From Porphyromonadaceae bacterium UBA7332 (GTDB taxonomy: Bacteria > Bacteroidota > Bacteroidia > Bacteroidales > UBA7332), in contig DKPO01000031.1 of NCBI GenBank assembly GCA_002471225.1, forward strand, positions 125,232 through 189,231: a stretch of 64,000 nucleotides of DNA. Reading direction: 5' to 3'. A program made the translations under genes and the position numbers. Shown one piece after another: positions 41,664-50,812 of this stretch (within the stretch, counting starts at the first letter, position 1; each line of letters opens with the position of its first letter). The notes beneath the pieces were generated by a model. The model saw only the letters and a list, made by a program, of their open reading frames with translations. It had not been told where the DNA came from and ran no database searches.

Positions 41664-43030
41664 TAATTTGAAGGAACTAACTTAAATAGTCTGTTAAAAC
41701 GAATTTTACCATCAAACCATCCTCTGTCCTTATCCAGAGACATCCAGATAAATATAGGTTTACCGACAATATGATCTTCAGGTACAAAGCCCCATGAGCG
41801 GGAGTCTGCTGAATTCATACGATTATCACCCATCATCCAGAAATAATCCATTTTGAATGTATATTCGTTCGTTTCGATACCGTTTATATAGTATTTACCA
41901 TCACGTTTTTCCAGTTGATTGTCTTCGTATGTGCGAATGACACGTTCGTAAACCGGATAATTAGTTTCTGTAAGTTTGATGGTAGCACCTTTCTTAGGAA
42001 TCCAGATTGGGCCATAGTTATCAACAGTCCATTGATTATCCGGTGTTAGCGGATAAGTAGATCCATTAATGAATCCCGGCTGAACAATCACGTTCTTAAC
42101 AAATGAAAACTGTTTGATTAAAGCCAGCGCATTACTTGTTAAAGGTAAGTCGTAAACAACCGTACTTTGAGGAATATTCAGATACGCAAGAAGGTTTGGA
42201 TCACGAACGAAACTACGATCTTCCACACTAACGCCTAATTTACGGAATTGCATATCTGTAAACTGTGTACCGTCAGTAACGATATAATAGTTTAGCTGCA
42301 TTTCTTTCGGGCGTGCTTGTTTAACGCCATCAATGTAAATATCGTTATTGATAATCTGGAGTGTATCTCCGGCAACACCCACACAGCGTTTTACATAATT
42401 CTCACGACGGTCAATTGGTCTCCAGACAATTTCTCCGAAATTAGCTTTATCAGTCCAAACACGTTCACGACCATAAAGGCTACATAGTGTGTAATAATCA
42501 GGATTCTGCATTTTCAAAGCAACTGTATCTCCTGCCGGGAAATTGAATACGACAATGTTACCACGTTCAACCTGTTCAAAACCTTTTAGTCTTTTATATT
42601 CCCATTGAGGATTCTCGATATAAGATTTTGTATTCAGAATCGGAAGGGTATGCTGCGCAAGAGGAAAAGCAAGAGGTGTATTTGGAATTCTTGATCCATA
42701 GTTGCATTTACTTACAAACAGATAGTCTCCTACCAATAGAGTTTTCTCTAAGGAAGAAGTCGGAATCTGATAATTCTGAAAGAAAAACGTATTAATAAAA
42801 TATACGGCTATCAAAGCAAAAAGAATCGCATCTACCCACTCCATTACGCGCTTAACCATCGGGTTTTTGGACTTTTTCCACCAGGTCCACGGAATTTTCT
42901 TAGTGAAATAGATATCTATAATAAACGGAAGAAGAATAAGCGGCCAAAAACTCTCTGTCCATAATGTAAACAAGAGGTAAAGACCAATTACAATACTTCC
43001 TTTTATCCATTGTTTCTTTGTAAATTTCAT
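41663..43030 (-). CDS. lepB: Signal peptidase I
   Basis: 455 residues, much longer than E. coli LepB because of an insertion in the catalytic barrel. N-terminal hydrophobic segments (about 12-42 and 67-86) anchor it in the inner membrane. The catalytic dyad is Ser93 in IPTSSLEKTL and Lys214 in NYVKRCVGVAGD. Box E is MMGDNRMNSADSRSWGFVP. It removes signal peptides from exported proteins. It sits in the dapB-lepB-lepB-wbqC run; the spacing to dapB is 19 bp. Confidence 0.96.
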   Translation of the reverse strand: MKFTKKQWIKGSIVIGLYLLFTLWTESFWPLILLPFIIDIYFTKKIPWTWWKKSKNPMVKRVMEWVDAILFALIAVYFINTFFFQNYQIPTSSLEKTLLVGDYLFVSKCNYGSRIPNTPLAFPLAQHTLPILNTKSYIENPQWEYKRLKGFEQVERGNIVVFNFPAGDTVALKMQNPDYYTLCSLYGRERVWTDKANFGEIVWRPIDRRENYVKRCVGVAGDTLQIINNDIYIDGVKQARPKEMQLNYYIVTDGTQFTDMQFRKLGVSVEDRSFVRDPNLLAYLNIPQSTVVYDLPLTSNALALIKQFSFVKNVIVQPGFINGSTYPLTPDNQWTVDNYGPIWIPKKGATIKLTETNYPVYERVIRTYEDNQLEKRDGKYYINGIETNEYTFKMDYFWMMGDNRMNSADSRSWGFVPEDHIVGKPIFIWMSLDKDRGWFDGKIRFNRLFKLVPSN

Positions 43031-43049
43031 GTTTTCGAGTCGTTTTTAA

Positions 43050-43766
43050 TTAGAATTTAAGCATATCACTCATAGTCAGGAAACCTTTCTTTCCGCAAGT
43101 AAATTCTGCAGCAACAACAGCTCCCAGAGCAAATCCTTTACGGCTTTTTGCGTCATGAGTAATTGTAATTGTATCTACCGGTGAGTCATAAATAATTGAG
43201 TGGTAACCAGGAACTTCTCCTTCACGGATTGCTTCAATATAGAGTTCATTATCCGCATGTTCTTTGCTTAAAGTCCAGTTGTCTTTACGAGTGATGTTTT
43301 CCAGAACACCTTCAGCCAGCGTAATAGCCGTACCACTTGGCTCATCTAATTTATGGATGTGATGGATTTCTTTCATACTAACATCGTAATCTTTGAATCC
43401 ATCCATGATTTTCGCTAGATATTTATTAAGTGCGAAAAAGATATTCACACCCAAACTGAAGTTTGAAGCATAAAAGAATGTTTTTCCGTCATTTTCACAT
43501 GCAGATTTGATTTCATCGATATGATCTAACCAGCCTGTAGTACCTGCCACAACAGGAACGCCAGCTTTAAATGCTCTTCTATAGTTTTCCAATGCCGCAT
43601 CAGGTCTTGTAAATTCAATCGCTACATCTGCACTTTTGAAAGCTTCCGATTCGAAATCATTTAAGTTACTCACGTCAATAATGGAAACAATTTCATGTCC
43701 ACGACTAATAGCAATCTGTTCGATTTCGTGCCCCATTTTGCCATATCCAATAAGTGCTAACTTCAT
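43050..43766 (-). CDS. dapB: 4-hydroxy-tetrahydrodipicolinate reductase
   Basis: 238 residues, slightly shorter than the E. coli enzyme. N-terminal nucleotide-binding motif GYGKMGHEIEQ; catalytic region MKEIHHIHKLDEPSGTA (E-x-H-H-x-x-K-x-D-x-P-S-G-T-A signature). It reduces the dihydrodipicolinate precursor with NAD(P)H in lysine and diaminopimelate synthesis. First gene of a four-gene run with two signal peptidase genes and wbqC. A perfect 19-bp palindrome overlaps its promoter, suggesting a repressor site. Confidence 0.97.
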   Translation of the reverse strand: MKLALIGYGKMGHEIEQIAISRGHEIVSIIDVSNLNDFESEAFKSADVAIEFTRPDAALENYRRAFKAGVPVVAGTTGWLDHIDEIKSACENDGKTFFYASNFSLGVNIFFALNKYLAKIMDGFKDYDVSMKEIHHIHKLDEPSGTAITLAEGVLENITRKDNWTLSKEHADNELYIEAIREGEVPGYHSIIYDSPVDTITITHDAKSRKGFALGAVVAAEFTCGKKGFLTMSDMLKF

Positions 43767-43814
43767 AACTTATCTATTTTTCAAATTATTATTCAAATTA
43801 TTTCCTTTAATTTG

Positions 43815-43822
43815 CAAACATA
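43815..43822 (-). promoter_or_regulatory. -7 box of the dapB operon
   Basis: TATGTTTG on the minus strand, matching TAnnTTTG, about 50 nt before the dapB start. Its upstream edge overlaps the palindrome at 43820-43838. Confidence 0.6.
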
Positions 43823-43838
43823 GAGAATAATTCTCTAT
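43820..43838. promoter_or_regulatory. 19-bp perfect palindrome on the dapB promoter (candidate operator)
   Basis: ATAGAGAAT, a central A and ATTCTCTAT. It occupies the spacer directly upstream of the minus-strand -7 box, where a bound protein would block RNA polymerase. It is also 56 nt upstream of the divergent DUF2851 gene. Confidence 0.6.
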
Positions 43839-43893
43839 TATCCATAAAAAACGCCTTATACTCGAATCTAATAAATGCATAATTTCAAGCAAC

Positions 43894-45165
43894 ATGGAAA
43901 ACCTTCTTCACTATGTCTGGAAGTATAGATTATTTGATACTTCAAAGCTTAAAACTCCTGATGGTGAGAGCATAGAACTGATTGATCCCGGGTTTCACAA
44001 TCAGGATGCAGGACCAGATTTTTTTAATGCAAAACTTAAGATTGGCGGGACGCTTTGGGCGGGAAATGTCGAAATACATGTTCGTGCTTCAGATTGGAAC
44101 AGGCATGGGCATCAGCAAAACGAATCGTATAATTCAGTTATTGCTCATATTATCTCAGATAATGATTGTGTGGTTTATAATCAGAGAGGCGAGAAGATAA
44201 TGCCTTTGGAAATCGATTATCCTCACCATCTCGAAAACAAATACATCTCATTACTTCGCTGTGGACATTCTATTCCGTGTAGCCATTTTCTCTCAGATCA
44301 TTTTAGTTTTCCTTTTGGATGGAAGCATCGTCTATTGTTAGAGAGAATGGAAACTAAAACCCAATGGCTTCATGACTATGCGGAAAAAAATAAATATGAC
44401 TGGGACGATCTATGCTATAAGGCAATTGCACGTGCTTTTGGGTTCGGGATCAATGCTGAACCTTTTGAACGACTGGCTCGTATTACTCCTTATAACATTA
44501 TTCGTAAACATCAGGATTCTCTTTTTCAACTTGAAGCTATTTTGTTAGGACAGGCCGGTTTTTTAGAAGATTTGCCTGAAAAGACAGATCGCTATGATCG
44601 TTTATATCGTGAATATAACTACCTGAAACATAAGTATGATCTAACAGGGATAGACAAACAAAACTGGAAGCTGTCATTAACCCATGCAGGCAATTTTCCG
44701 GTCATTCGTATTGTCGAATTTGCTGCATTGCTCTATCATCGGGGACGGCTTTTTGCTGAGATTATAAAAGAAGAACGAGATTTAAGTAGCTGGATCCAAT
44801 TGTTCAGAGTGGATACGGATGTGTTCTGGGATACACATTATTCGTTTGAGGAATTATCTCCCCGAAAGAAAAAGAGAATAGGATCGAATTCAATTAATGG
44901 CTTAATTATAAATGCAGTTATTCCATTACTTTTTGCCTATAATCGCTATATCGGTGATGAGAAATATGCAGAATGGGCATTTAATTTATTGTATCAGTTG
45001 AAAGCGGAAGATAATTCGATTATCCGAAACTGGAGATCCGTAGGAATAACCATTGATTCCGCTTACGAATCTCAAGCTTTTATTCAGTTGCAAAAAGAGT
45101 ATTGCAACCGAAAAAAATGCTTGTTTTGTCAGATTGGGTATAGAATTATGAGTGATCACTCATAA
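43894..45165 (+). CDS. DUF2851 family protein
   Basis: 423 residues matching DUF2851 along its length: LLHYVWKYRLFD at the start, IDPGFHNQDAGPDFFNAKLK, LWAGNVEIHVRASDWNRHGH (20 residues) and a late CNRKKCLFCQIGY cysteine group. The function is unknown. The HNQDAGPDF and EIHVRASDW motifs resemble a nuclease-like core, but this is not established. The final 20 bp overlap the convergent cytidylyltransferase gene in a perfect palindrome, so both proteins end in MSDHS. Confidence 0.9.
   Translation: MENLLHYVWKYRLFDTSKLKTPDGESIELIDPGFHNQDAGPDFFNAKLKIGGTLWAGNVEIHVRASDWNRHGHQQNESYNSVIAHIISDNDCVVYNQRGEKIMPLEIDYPHHLENKYISLLRCGHSIPCSHFLSDHFSFPFGWKHRLLLERMETKTQWLHDYAEKNKYDWDDLCYKAIARAFGFGINAEPFERLARITPYNIIRKHQDSLFQLEAILLGQAGFLEDLPEKTDRYDRLYREYNYLKHKYDLTGIDKQNWKLSLTHAGNFPVIRIVEFAALLYHRGRLFAEIIKEERDLSSWIQLFRVDTDVFWDTHYSFEELSPRKKKRIGSNSINGLIINAVIPLLFAYNRYIGDEKYAEWAFNLLYQLKAEDNSIIRNWRSVGITIDSAYESQAFIQLQKEYCNRKKCLFCQIGYRIMSDHS
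45146..45165. repeat. 20-bp perfect palindrome containing both stop codons of two convergent genes
   Basis: TTATGAGTGATCACTCATAA. The first three bases are the minus-strand TAA stop of the cytidylyltransferase and the last three the plus-strand TAA of DUF2851. The palindrome is exactly the overlap between the genes. Confidence 0.9.
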
Positions 45166-45823
45166 GGCACTCTGCTATTTTCCAATCCAGTGGTGTGTCT
45201 ATATCCAGAGAGGTTTCATCATTCATCACGTACTTATGTTTCCGTTTGAACAGGCCGATTGATTCGCGTTTCAAGCTGGCTACATTAATTACATAAATTG
45301 CTCCGTTATATTCATAATATTTTGACATATCCTGTCTTCTACCTGCGCTTTTATTAAACGTTAGTTCAAGATATCCTTCAGCATTCTCCTGACACAAAAC
45401 GGTAGGTACATGAGACTCTTTTACGGAAACAACCATATCCAGCGATGAATGATATTGTTCCATTGCCTCTTTTACCTGTGCTTTTGTACGGAAAGGAGAC
45501 GTAGGCTGTAATAATACTATAGCGTCGTAATATTTACCTTTTGATTCATAAATGGAAATAGCATGTAATAATACTTCGTAAGTTCCCGATTGATCTGTAG
45601 CCAGTTCATCGGGACGCATAAAAGGAACTTCCAGCGGATAAGCTTCTACACATGCTTTAATAGAAGGATCATCGGTAGTAACACAGATATCTGTATCGTC
45701 AGCTAAGGATTTTGCGATATCAATAGAATAGTATATAAGTGGTTTACCCGCTAATTCTTTGATATTTTTATGTGGAATGCCTTTACTGCCTCCTCTTGCC
45801 GGAATGACAAACAAAAATTTCAT
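45146..45823 (-). CDS. legF: CMP-nonulosonate (legionaminic/neuraminic-type) cytidylyltransferase
   Basis: 225 residues from MKFLFVIPARGGSKGI (ATG ending at 45823; a longer frame runs to 45856). IPARGGSKGIPHKNIKEL is the CTP-binding signature of CMP-sialate synthetases, LLQPTSPFRT lies near residue 90 and SLDIDTPLDW near the end. It activates a nine-carbon nonulosonic acid as its CMP derivative. It is the last gene of the nonulosonate operon. The legionaminic assignment comes from the PtmE- and LegC-like neighbours; a pseudaminic or neuraminic substrate is possible. Confidence 0.88.
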   Translation of the reverse strand: MKFLFVIPARGGSKGIPHKNIKELAGKPLIYYSIDIAKSLADDTDICVTTDDPSIKACVEAYPLEVPFMRPDELATDQSGTYEVLLHAISIYESKGKYYDAIVLLQPTSPFRTKAQVKEAMEQYHSSLDMVVSVKESHVPTVLCQENAEGYLELTFNKSAGRRQDMSKYYEYNGAIYVINVASLKRESIGLFKRKHKYVMNDETSLDIDTPLDWKIAECLMSDHS

Positions 45824-45828
45824 AAGAC

Positions 45829-46872
45829 TTATTTTATATGATGTATCAGGTCGCAAGCTTTAGCATATTCTGAATGATTACCTATATCCAGCCAATATCC
45901 TGTAATTGGAAAACGAATCACATTATATCCATTCTCAATTAAATCTTTTAATAAATCGGTTGCGTTATAGAATGTATCTCTGGGGATCAATTTAAGTAAA
46001 TCCTTTTTTATCAGATAGATTCCTGCATTCGCATAATAGTTATAAGTTGGCTTCTCAACGACTCCTTTTATATCACGTCCTTCCAGTTCGAAGATTCCAT
46101 AAGGTATGTTGACTGTGTAGGGAACTGAGGCAACAGACATATCAGCCTGATGATCTTTGAAGTGAAGGAAGAATTCTTCATAATCTATATTTGTAAACAA
46201 ATCCGAATTCATAATAAGGATCGTATCGTTATTGAAATTCTCAATAAAGCTCAAAGAACCGATAGTCCCTAAGAACCGGGGTTCGGGAACACATTGGACC
46301 TGAACATTTTCTATTGGTTTACTAAAATGCTCCTCAATTTGTTCTTTGAGATAGTTTACGGTTACAGAAATATGGTTTACACCGAAATGAATCAACCGCT
46401 CTATATTATAATCTATAATCGGTTTACCATTAACAGGCAATAATGGCTTGGGAATACGCTCTGTAAGCGGACGTAACCGCTCCCCTTTTCCTCCTGCCAT
46501 TAAGACTGCATCAATAGGTAAGACCGAACGAAGCTTCTTTAAATTATAAAGTGTAACAATCTTTTTATTCTCATCAAGCACAGGTAAAAGGATCACGCCA
46601 GCTTCGCGCATATCATGGATGAAACGTACATCCGTATGGTTTTGTGTCGCATATTTAAAATGTACGTTCATCGCTTCTGTGATGCTCGTCTGAAGATCTT
46701 TTGATACGATCAGGTTTCTGCGTACATCTCCATCCGTAAGAGTCCCCAGCATTTTACCGGTCTGATCGACGACTAAAAGAGTCAGAACATCCCCCGACAA
46801 ATTATTTAATGCAATCAATGCATCACTTAACGTAGCACTGGAGGGTATTATATATTTTGAGATATCGTTCAT
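45829..46872 (-). CDS. ptmE: CBS-domain sugar-1-phosphate nucleotidyltransferase (PtmE-like)
   Basis: 347 residues. Two CBS repeats occupy about residues 1-115. A nucleotidyltransferase domain starts at about 118 with VLMAGGKGERLRPLTERIPK, followed by KPLLPVNGKPIIDYNIERL and the later SDLFTNIDYEEF metal site. In Campylobacter jejuni, PtmE has this architecture and makes GDP-glucosamine at the start of legionaminic acid synthesis. Presence within the operon suggests a GDP-linked route. It overlaps the LegG-like gene by 4 bp. The nucleotide used is inferred, not proven. Confidence 0.87.
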   Translation of the reverse strand: MNDISKYIIPSSATLSDALIALNNLSGDVLTLLVVDQTGKMLGTLTDGDVRRNLIVSKDLQTSITEAMNVHFKYATQNHTDVRFIHDMREAGVILLPVLDENKKIVTLYNLKKLRSVLPIDAVLMAGGKGERLRPLTERIPKPLLPVNGKPIIDYNIERLIHFGVNHISVTVNYLKEQIEEHFSKPIENVQVQCVPEPRFLGTIGSLSFIENFNNDTILIMNSDLFTNIDYEEFFLHFKDHQADMSVASVPYTVNIPYGIFELEGRDIKGVVEKPTYNYYANAGIYLIKKDLLKLIPRDTFYNATDLLKDLIENGYNVIRFPITGYWLDIGNHSEYAKACDLIHHIK

Positions 46873-48032
46873 TGCTTTGTATCATAAAAAGATTTCATAA
46901 TCAGTCCGTCTAAGGAGATAGAACTCAGTATGCGAGCTATTTCTCTGGCTGTATTATCCTTTTGGTAAGGATTTCTGGTCTCTTTTGCCAGAGAGCGGAA
47001 TACCGGAGAAAGGATTTGATCTAATCCCTCTTTAATAGCCTCTCTACTTATATCGCAATGATATACGGAGTCTGCACATAAACGTCCTTTTTGTCTGTCT
47101 CCAATATTAAGAGTTGGTATTCCGAAGCTTGGGACTTCAATAATTCCGCTTGATGAATTTCCTACGACAGCCGTCACATATTTCAATGCAGACAGATATC
47201 GTTTAAGGCCTAAAGAATCAAAGGCAATCGTTTCTTGCGGATATTGTTGGACAAACTCCTGAATGCGTTGCTTAATTATCCGACCATTTGTGTCAGAATT
47301 AGGCATGGTGAAGATTACCTTATACTCTTTTAATAAAGGTTTGAGAGCTTCCAGTAAGTCGACGATCTGTGTTTCTGCAGATGTCCGGCCTAAAGTAACC
47401 GGATGATAGGTTACTAAAAGTGATTTATCCGTTAATCCGAAATGGATTGAATCTTCCAGATCTGCTTTACTTAACAAAGGCAGAGACAAAATATTATCAA
47501 CTCCGACGGCACCCACATTAAAAACATATTCCGGATTTTCTCCTAACTGGATTATCCGTTTTCTATAGGTGTCTGTTGACGTAAAATGCAAATGACTCAT
47601 TTTAGTAATAGCATGGCGTATCGCATCGTCATAAGCACCTTCAGTTATTTCTCCACCGTGCAAATGGGCTACAGGAATTTTATAAAATAAAGCTGCAGAA
47701 ACGGCGCTTAATATCTCATATCTGTCACCTAATACAACTAACAAATCCGGTTTCAGTTCTTCGTAAGCATCAGCAAAACCAATTGTAGCCAGACCTACGG
47801 ACTTCGTTGTTGCATTCGGAGTATCAGAAGCTAAGAGCATTTCAACTTTCCGGTTGATTACGAATCCATCCGCTTCAATTTCCCGATAAGTCAATCCATA
47901 TTCGGGAGATAAATGCATATTGGTAGCTATAATCTGAAGTTCGCAGGACTTATCCGCTGCAACAAATCGCATGATATTACTTAATAATCCATATTCAGCA
48001 CGGGATCCTGTAACGAAGCAAATCTTTCTCAT
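46869..48032 (-). CDS. legG: Hydrolysing NDP-sugar 2-epimerase (LegG/NeuC-like)
   Basis: 387 residues of the WecB/NeuC fold. N-terminal KICFVTGSRAEYGLLSNIM, the VLGDRYEILSA block near residue 100, VAHLHGGEITEGAYDDAIRH near 120 and the closing VGNSSSGIIEVPSFG are the family hallmarks. It removes the nucleotide and inverts C2 to give a free 2,4-diacetamido-6-deoxy-mannose-type sugar (if LegG) or ManNAc (if NeuC). Adjacent dehydratase, aminotransferase and acetyltransferase genes favour LegG. It overlaps both neighbours by 4 bp, so translation is coupled. Confidence 0.9.
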   Translation of the reverse strand: MRKICFVTGSRAEYGLLSNIMRFVAADKSCELQIIATNMHLSPEYGLTYREIEADGFVINRKVEMLLASDTPNATTKSVGLATIGFADAYEELKPDLLVVLGDRYEILSAVSAALFYKIPVAHLHGGEITEGAYDDAIRHAITKMSHLHFTSTDTYRKRIIQLGENPEYVFNVGAVGVDNILSLPLLSKADLEDSIHFGLTDKSLLVTYHPVTLGRTSAETQIVDLLEALKPLLKEYKVIFTMPNSDTNGRIIKQRIQEFVQQYPQETIAFDSLGLKRYLSALKYVTAVVGNSSSGIIEVPSFGIPTLNIGDRQKGRLCADSVYHCDISREAIKEGLDQILSPVFRSLAKETRNPYQKDNTAREIARILSSISLDGLIMKSFYDTKQ

Positions 48033-49033
48033 AGTTCAATTTTTTCGTCTGTATTAAATGCACGTCTAGCCTTTGTTCCGACCACCTCTTCCCAACGCAT
48101 TGGTGAAATACCATCGCCCGGACGTTTTACGGTCAGATTTTCCTCTGTCAATATTTCATTTTCGCTGATCGGACGTTTTGCAACAATGCTTTTACGTGCA
48201 ATAGCTTTGTTTTTTGTTTCAGAAGGCATGGGCTTTTTATCCCCGTCTCCCAAAGCTTTTTCAATATGGCGAATTGCCTGAACCATTGCTTTTAGTTCCT
48301 GAGGTTCTAAAGAGGCGATATGATCCGGTCCTTCCATATTCCGGTCCAGTGTAAAGTGCTTTTCTATGATGGCAGCTCCTAAAGCTGTTGCTGCAATAGC
48401 CACCTCAATACCCTGTGTATGGTCGGAATATCCGACAGGTAGATTAAATGTTTTGCGTAAAGTTTCCATAGCTTTCAGATTGACTTCATTCATCGGAGTC
48501 GGATATTCCGTAGTGCAATGCAATAAAGAAATCTGTTTTCTATCTAAGCCAAAACGCTCCAGAACCGAAAGAGTATTCGCTATATCTTCCATTGTAGCCA
48601 TTCCACTGGAAAGAACAACGGGTAATCCTTTCCGGGCAATACGTTTCAGGTAAGGGTAATTTGTAATTTCTCCCGAAGGTATCTTAAAGAAATCCATCCC
48701 CAAGTCAGCTAGGAATTCGATGCTGTCTAGATCAAAAGGAGTTGATATAAACTTGATATGGTGAGCTTCACAATGCTTCTGCAGAGCGAGATGATCAGCT
48801 TCACTGAGCTCCAGTTTTTTAAGCATCGCAAATTGAGAATCGGAGTTCCCTGTATTCTGAATCTGATAATCGGCTTTATGTGCTGAAGCCGTAACCAGAT
48901 TTTCCGTTCTGAACGTTTGAAATTTTACATAATCAGCTCCGGCTTCAGCAGCCTTTTCGACAAGCTGCATCGCTGTTTCCAGTGAGCCGTTGTGATTAAC
49001 ACCGGCTTCTGCTATAATGATTGTTTTATTCAT
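48029..49033 (-). CDS. legI: Nonulosonic acid synthase (LegI/NeuB-like)
   Basis: 334 residues. The TIM-barrel NeuB domain has IIAEAGVNHNGSLETAMQL at the N-terminus, DYVKFQTF, FKIPSGEITNYPYL and GYSDHTQGIEV. A C-terminal SAF (antifreeze-like) domain begins near residue 275 with RKSIVAKRPI. It condenses the free 6-deoxy-hexose-type sugar with phosphoenolpyruvate to form the nine-carbon acid. It overlaps the gene on each side by 4-8 bp. The substrate (legionaminate or sialate precursor) is taken from operon context. Confidence 0.94.
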   Translation of the reverse strand: MNKTIIIAEAGVNHNGSLETAMQLVEKAAEAGADYVKFQTFRTENLVTASAHKADYQIQNTGNSDSQFAMLKKLELSEADHLALQKHCEAHHIKFISTPFDLDSIEFLADLGMDFFKIPSGEITNYPYLKRIARKGLPVVLSSGMATMEDIANTLSVLERFGLDRKQISLLHCTTEYPTPMNEVNLKAMETLRKTFNLPVGYSDHTQGIEVAIAATALGAAIIEKHFTLDRNMEGPDHIASLEPQELKAMVQAIRHIEKALGDGDKKPMPSETKNKAIARKSIVAKRPISENEILTEENLTVKRPGDGISPMRWEEVVGTKARRAFNTDEKIEL

Positions 49034-49667
49034 TCGTTTCTTTCTTTTTAGCAGGATTACCGTAATATACTCCCGGTTCGGTGATGGAATGAGTAACGAT
49101 GCTTCCGGCTCCGATAATCACCTGATTGGTAATTGAGATACCTTGTATCAGAATAGCCCCGCTGCCGATAAAGCAAGAATCGCCAATCTTTACCCCTCCG
49201 TTAATACGAGCTCCTGTCGCAATGTGTGTATGGTCTCCGATTCGGACATCATGTTCGATCAAAGCCATTGAATTTATGATGCAATTATTTCCCACAGTGG
49301 CATCGGCATTAACGAACGCACCGTGGTGTATAATCGTTCCATTCCCTATTGCAGCATATTCAGACACGATGGCATGAGGGGATAGAATCGTCGCTGCAGG
49401 CAGTCCTTGTTCCTGAATCAGCCGATAAAGATATTTTCTCAGATTCGCAGAGTTAAGCTGACCTACAGTAACTAAGCATTGAGTATCAGCAGGCAGTAGG
49501 GCGATATCTTCATCTTTACCGCTGATTACAAAATCCAGAATAGTTTGGTCTCTGAGTTCCGGTCGGTCAAGTATGGCAATTATTTCATATTTACCGGTGG
49601 CCTCGATTACATCGATGCAAGATTTACAATGACCACCGCCTCCGATCAATGCTATTTTTTGTTTCAT
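49026..49667 (-). CDS. legH: PglD/NeuD-type sugar O/N-acyltransferase (LegH-like)
   Basis: 213 residues. An N-terminal Rossmann-like sugar-binding part (KIALIGGGGHCKSCIDVIEA) is followed by left-handed beta-helix hexapeptide repeats from about residue 95 to 195, including IGNGTIIHHGAFVNADATVG and the catalytic His region EHDVRIGDHTHIATGA. It is expected to acetylate the 4-amino group made by the preceding aminotransferase, using acetyl-CoA. The ALIEHD segment matches the PglD active-site region. Overlaps of 4-8 bp with both neighbours show tight coupling. Confidence 0.88.
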   Translation of the reverse strand: MKQKIALIGGGGHCKSCIDVIEATGKYEIIAILDRPELRDQTILDFVISGKDEDIALLPADTQCLVTVGQLNSANLRKYLYRLIQEQGLPAATILSPHAIVSEYAAIGNGTIIHHGAFVNADATVGNNCIINSMALIEHDVRIGDHTHIATGARINGGVKIGDSCFIGSGAILIQGISITNQVIIGAGSIVTHSITEPGVYYGNPAKKKETNE

Positions 49668-50806
49668 ATATTACGAACGCTGCTTGGTAAATTAACAACT
49701 CGATCTGCAAACCAGCGAGTGTTTTCCAAATCATCCGTTTGACAATTTTCAAACATGGGAAGACGATTCATCAGTTCCCAAATGGGTCTGGTCATTACAC
49801 CCTCTGCATTCGTTTGTTCTAAAAATCTGATTTGTGCATCCTTATCCGGTAAGATAACGGCATTTAGCCAATAATTTGATTGGCAGTTCTCAGGTTCACT
49901 GAAAAAACGAATGGCTTTATCTTCAAAATAAGTCTTATATGATTCGGATGTAGATCTTTTATCCTTCAGTATAGTTTCAAGCTGTTCCATTTGTGCACAT
50001 CCTAATGCCGCATTAATATTAGGCATCCGGTAATTGTAGCCTATATGGTCATGAACAAATTCCCAGGCATGAGGAACCTTTGCCTGTGTTGTCAGATGTT
50101 TGGCATATTTCCCCAGTTCTTCGTCTTTGAACAGAAGCATTCCTCCTCCACCTGTCGTAATTGTTTTATTTCCATTAAAACTCAGTACGCCTATTTTACC
50201 AAAAGTACCGGTATGTTTTCCCTTGTAAAAACTACCCAGGCTTTCAGCCGCGTCTTCAATTAGCTCCAGATTCCACTTTTTACACACATCAACCATTTCA
50301 TCCAGATGGATGGGATGACCAAAAGTGTGCATTGGAACGACAGCCTTAATCCTACGGCCTGTTTCTTTATTAAAACATTCATCGTTTCGTATCTCTGCAT
50401 GGTTTGTTAACCACTTATCAACAGCATTTGGAGAAAGCCCCATTGTGTCTTTATCGACATCTGTAAAAACAGGATGTGCGCCGCAATAAGATATAGCATT
50501 GGCTGTAGCTATGAATGTAAGTGCTTGAGTGATAATTTCGTCATTGCGTTCTACCCCCGCTAAAACCAGCGCAAGATGTAATGCGTTTGTTCCGTTCACA
50601 CAAACTACAGCTTTTGCTGCACCCGTATAGGCAGCAACGACTTCTTCGAACTTATCAACAAACTTACCAACACTGGAAACAAAAGTTGAATCGATGCATT
50701 CATTCAGATAAACCTTTTCATTTCCTCCGAAAAAAGGAGCATGTAAAGGAATGAATTCTTCTGAATGAAACAAGTCTCGGATAAAAGATATTTCTGAACT
50801 ATACAT
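49664..50806 (-). CDS. legC: LegC-type PLP-dependent sugar aminotransferase
   Basis: 380 residues of the DegT/DnrJ/EryC1 family. The N-terminal FIPLHAPFFGGNEKVYLNEC is LegC-like. The PLP-binding lysine lies in SFNGNKTITTGGGGML, and VEDAAESLGS (written LIEDAAESLGSFYKGKHTG in part) holds the cofactor-contacting Asp. It transaminates the 4-keto sugar produced by the adjacent dehydratase. It is downstream of that dehydratase by 6 bp and overlaps the acetyltransferase gene by 4 bp. Confidence 0.92.
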   Translation of the reverse strand: MYSSEISFIRDLFHSEEFIPLHAPFFGGNEKVYLNECIDSTFVSSVGKFVDKFEEVVAAYTGAAKAVVCVNGTNALHLALVLAGVERNDEIITQALTFIATANAISYCGAHPVFTDVDKDTMGLSPNAVDKWLTNHAEIRNDECFNKETGRRIKAVVPMHTFGHPIHLDEMVDVCKKWNLELIEDAAESLGSFYKGKHTGTFGKIGVLSFNGNKTITTGGGGMLLFKDEELGKYAKHLTTQAKVPHAWEFVHDHIGYNYRMPNINAALGCAQMEQLETILKDKRSTSESYKTYFEDKAIRFFSEPENCQSNYWLNAVILPDKDAQIRFLEQTNAEGVMTRPIWELMNRLPMFENCQTDDLENTRWFADRVVNLPSSVRNI

Positions 50807-50812
50807 AGGTAA

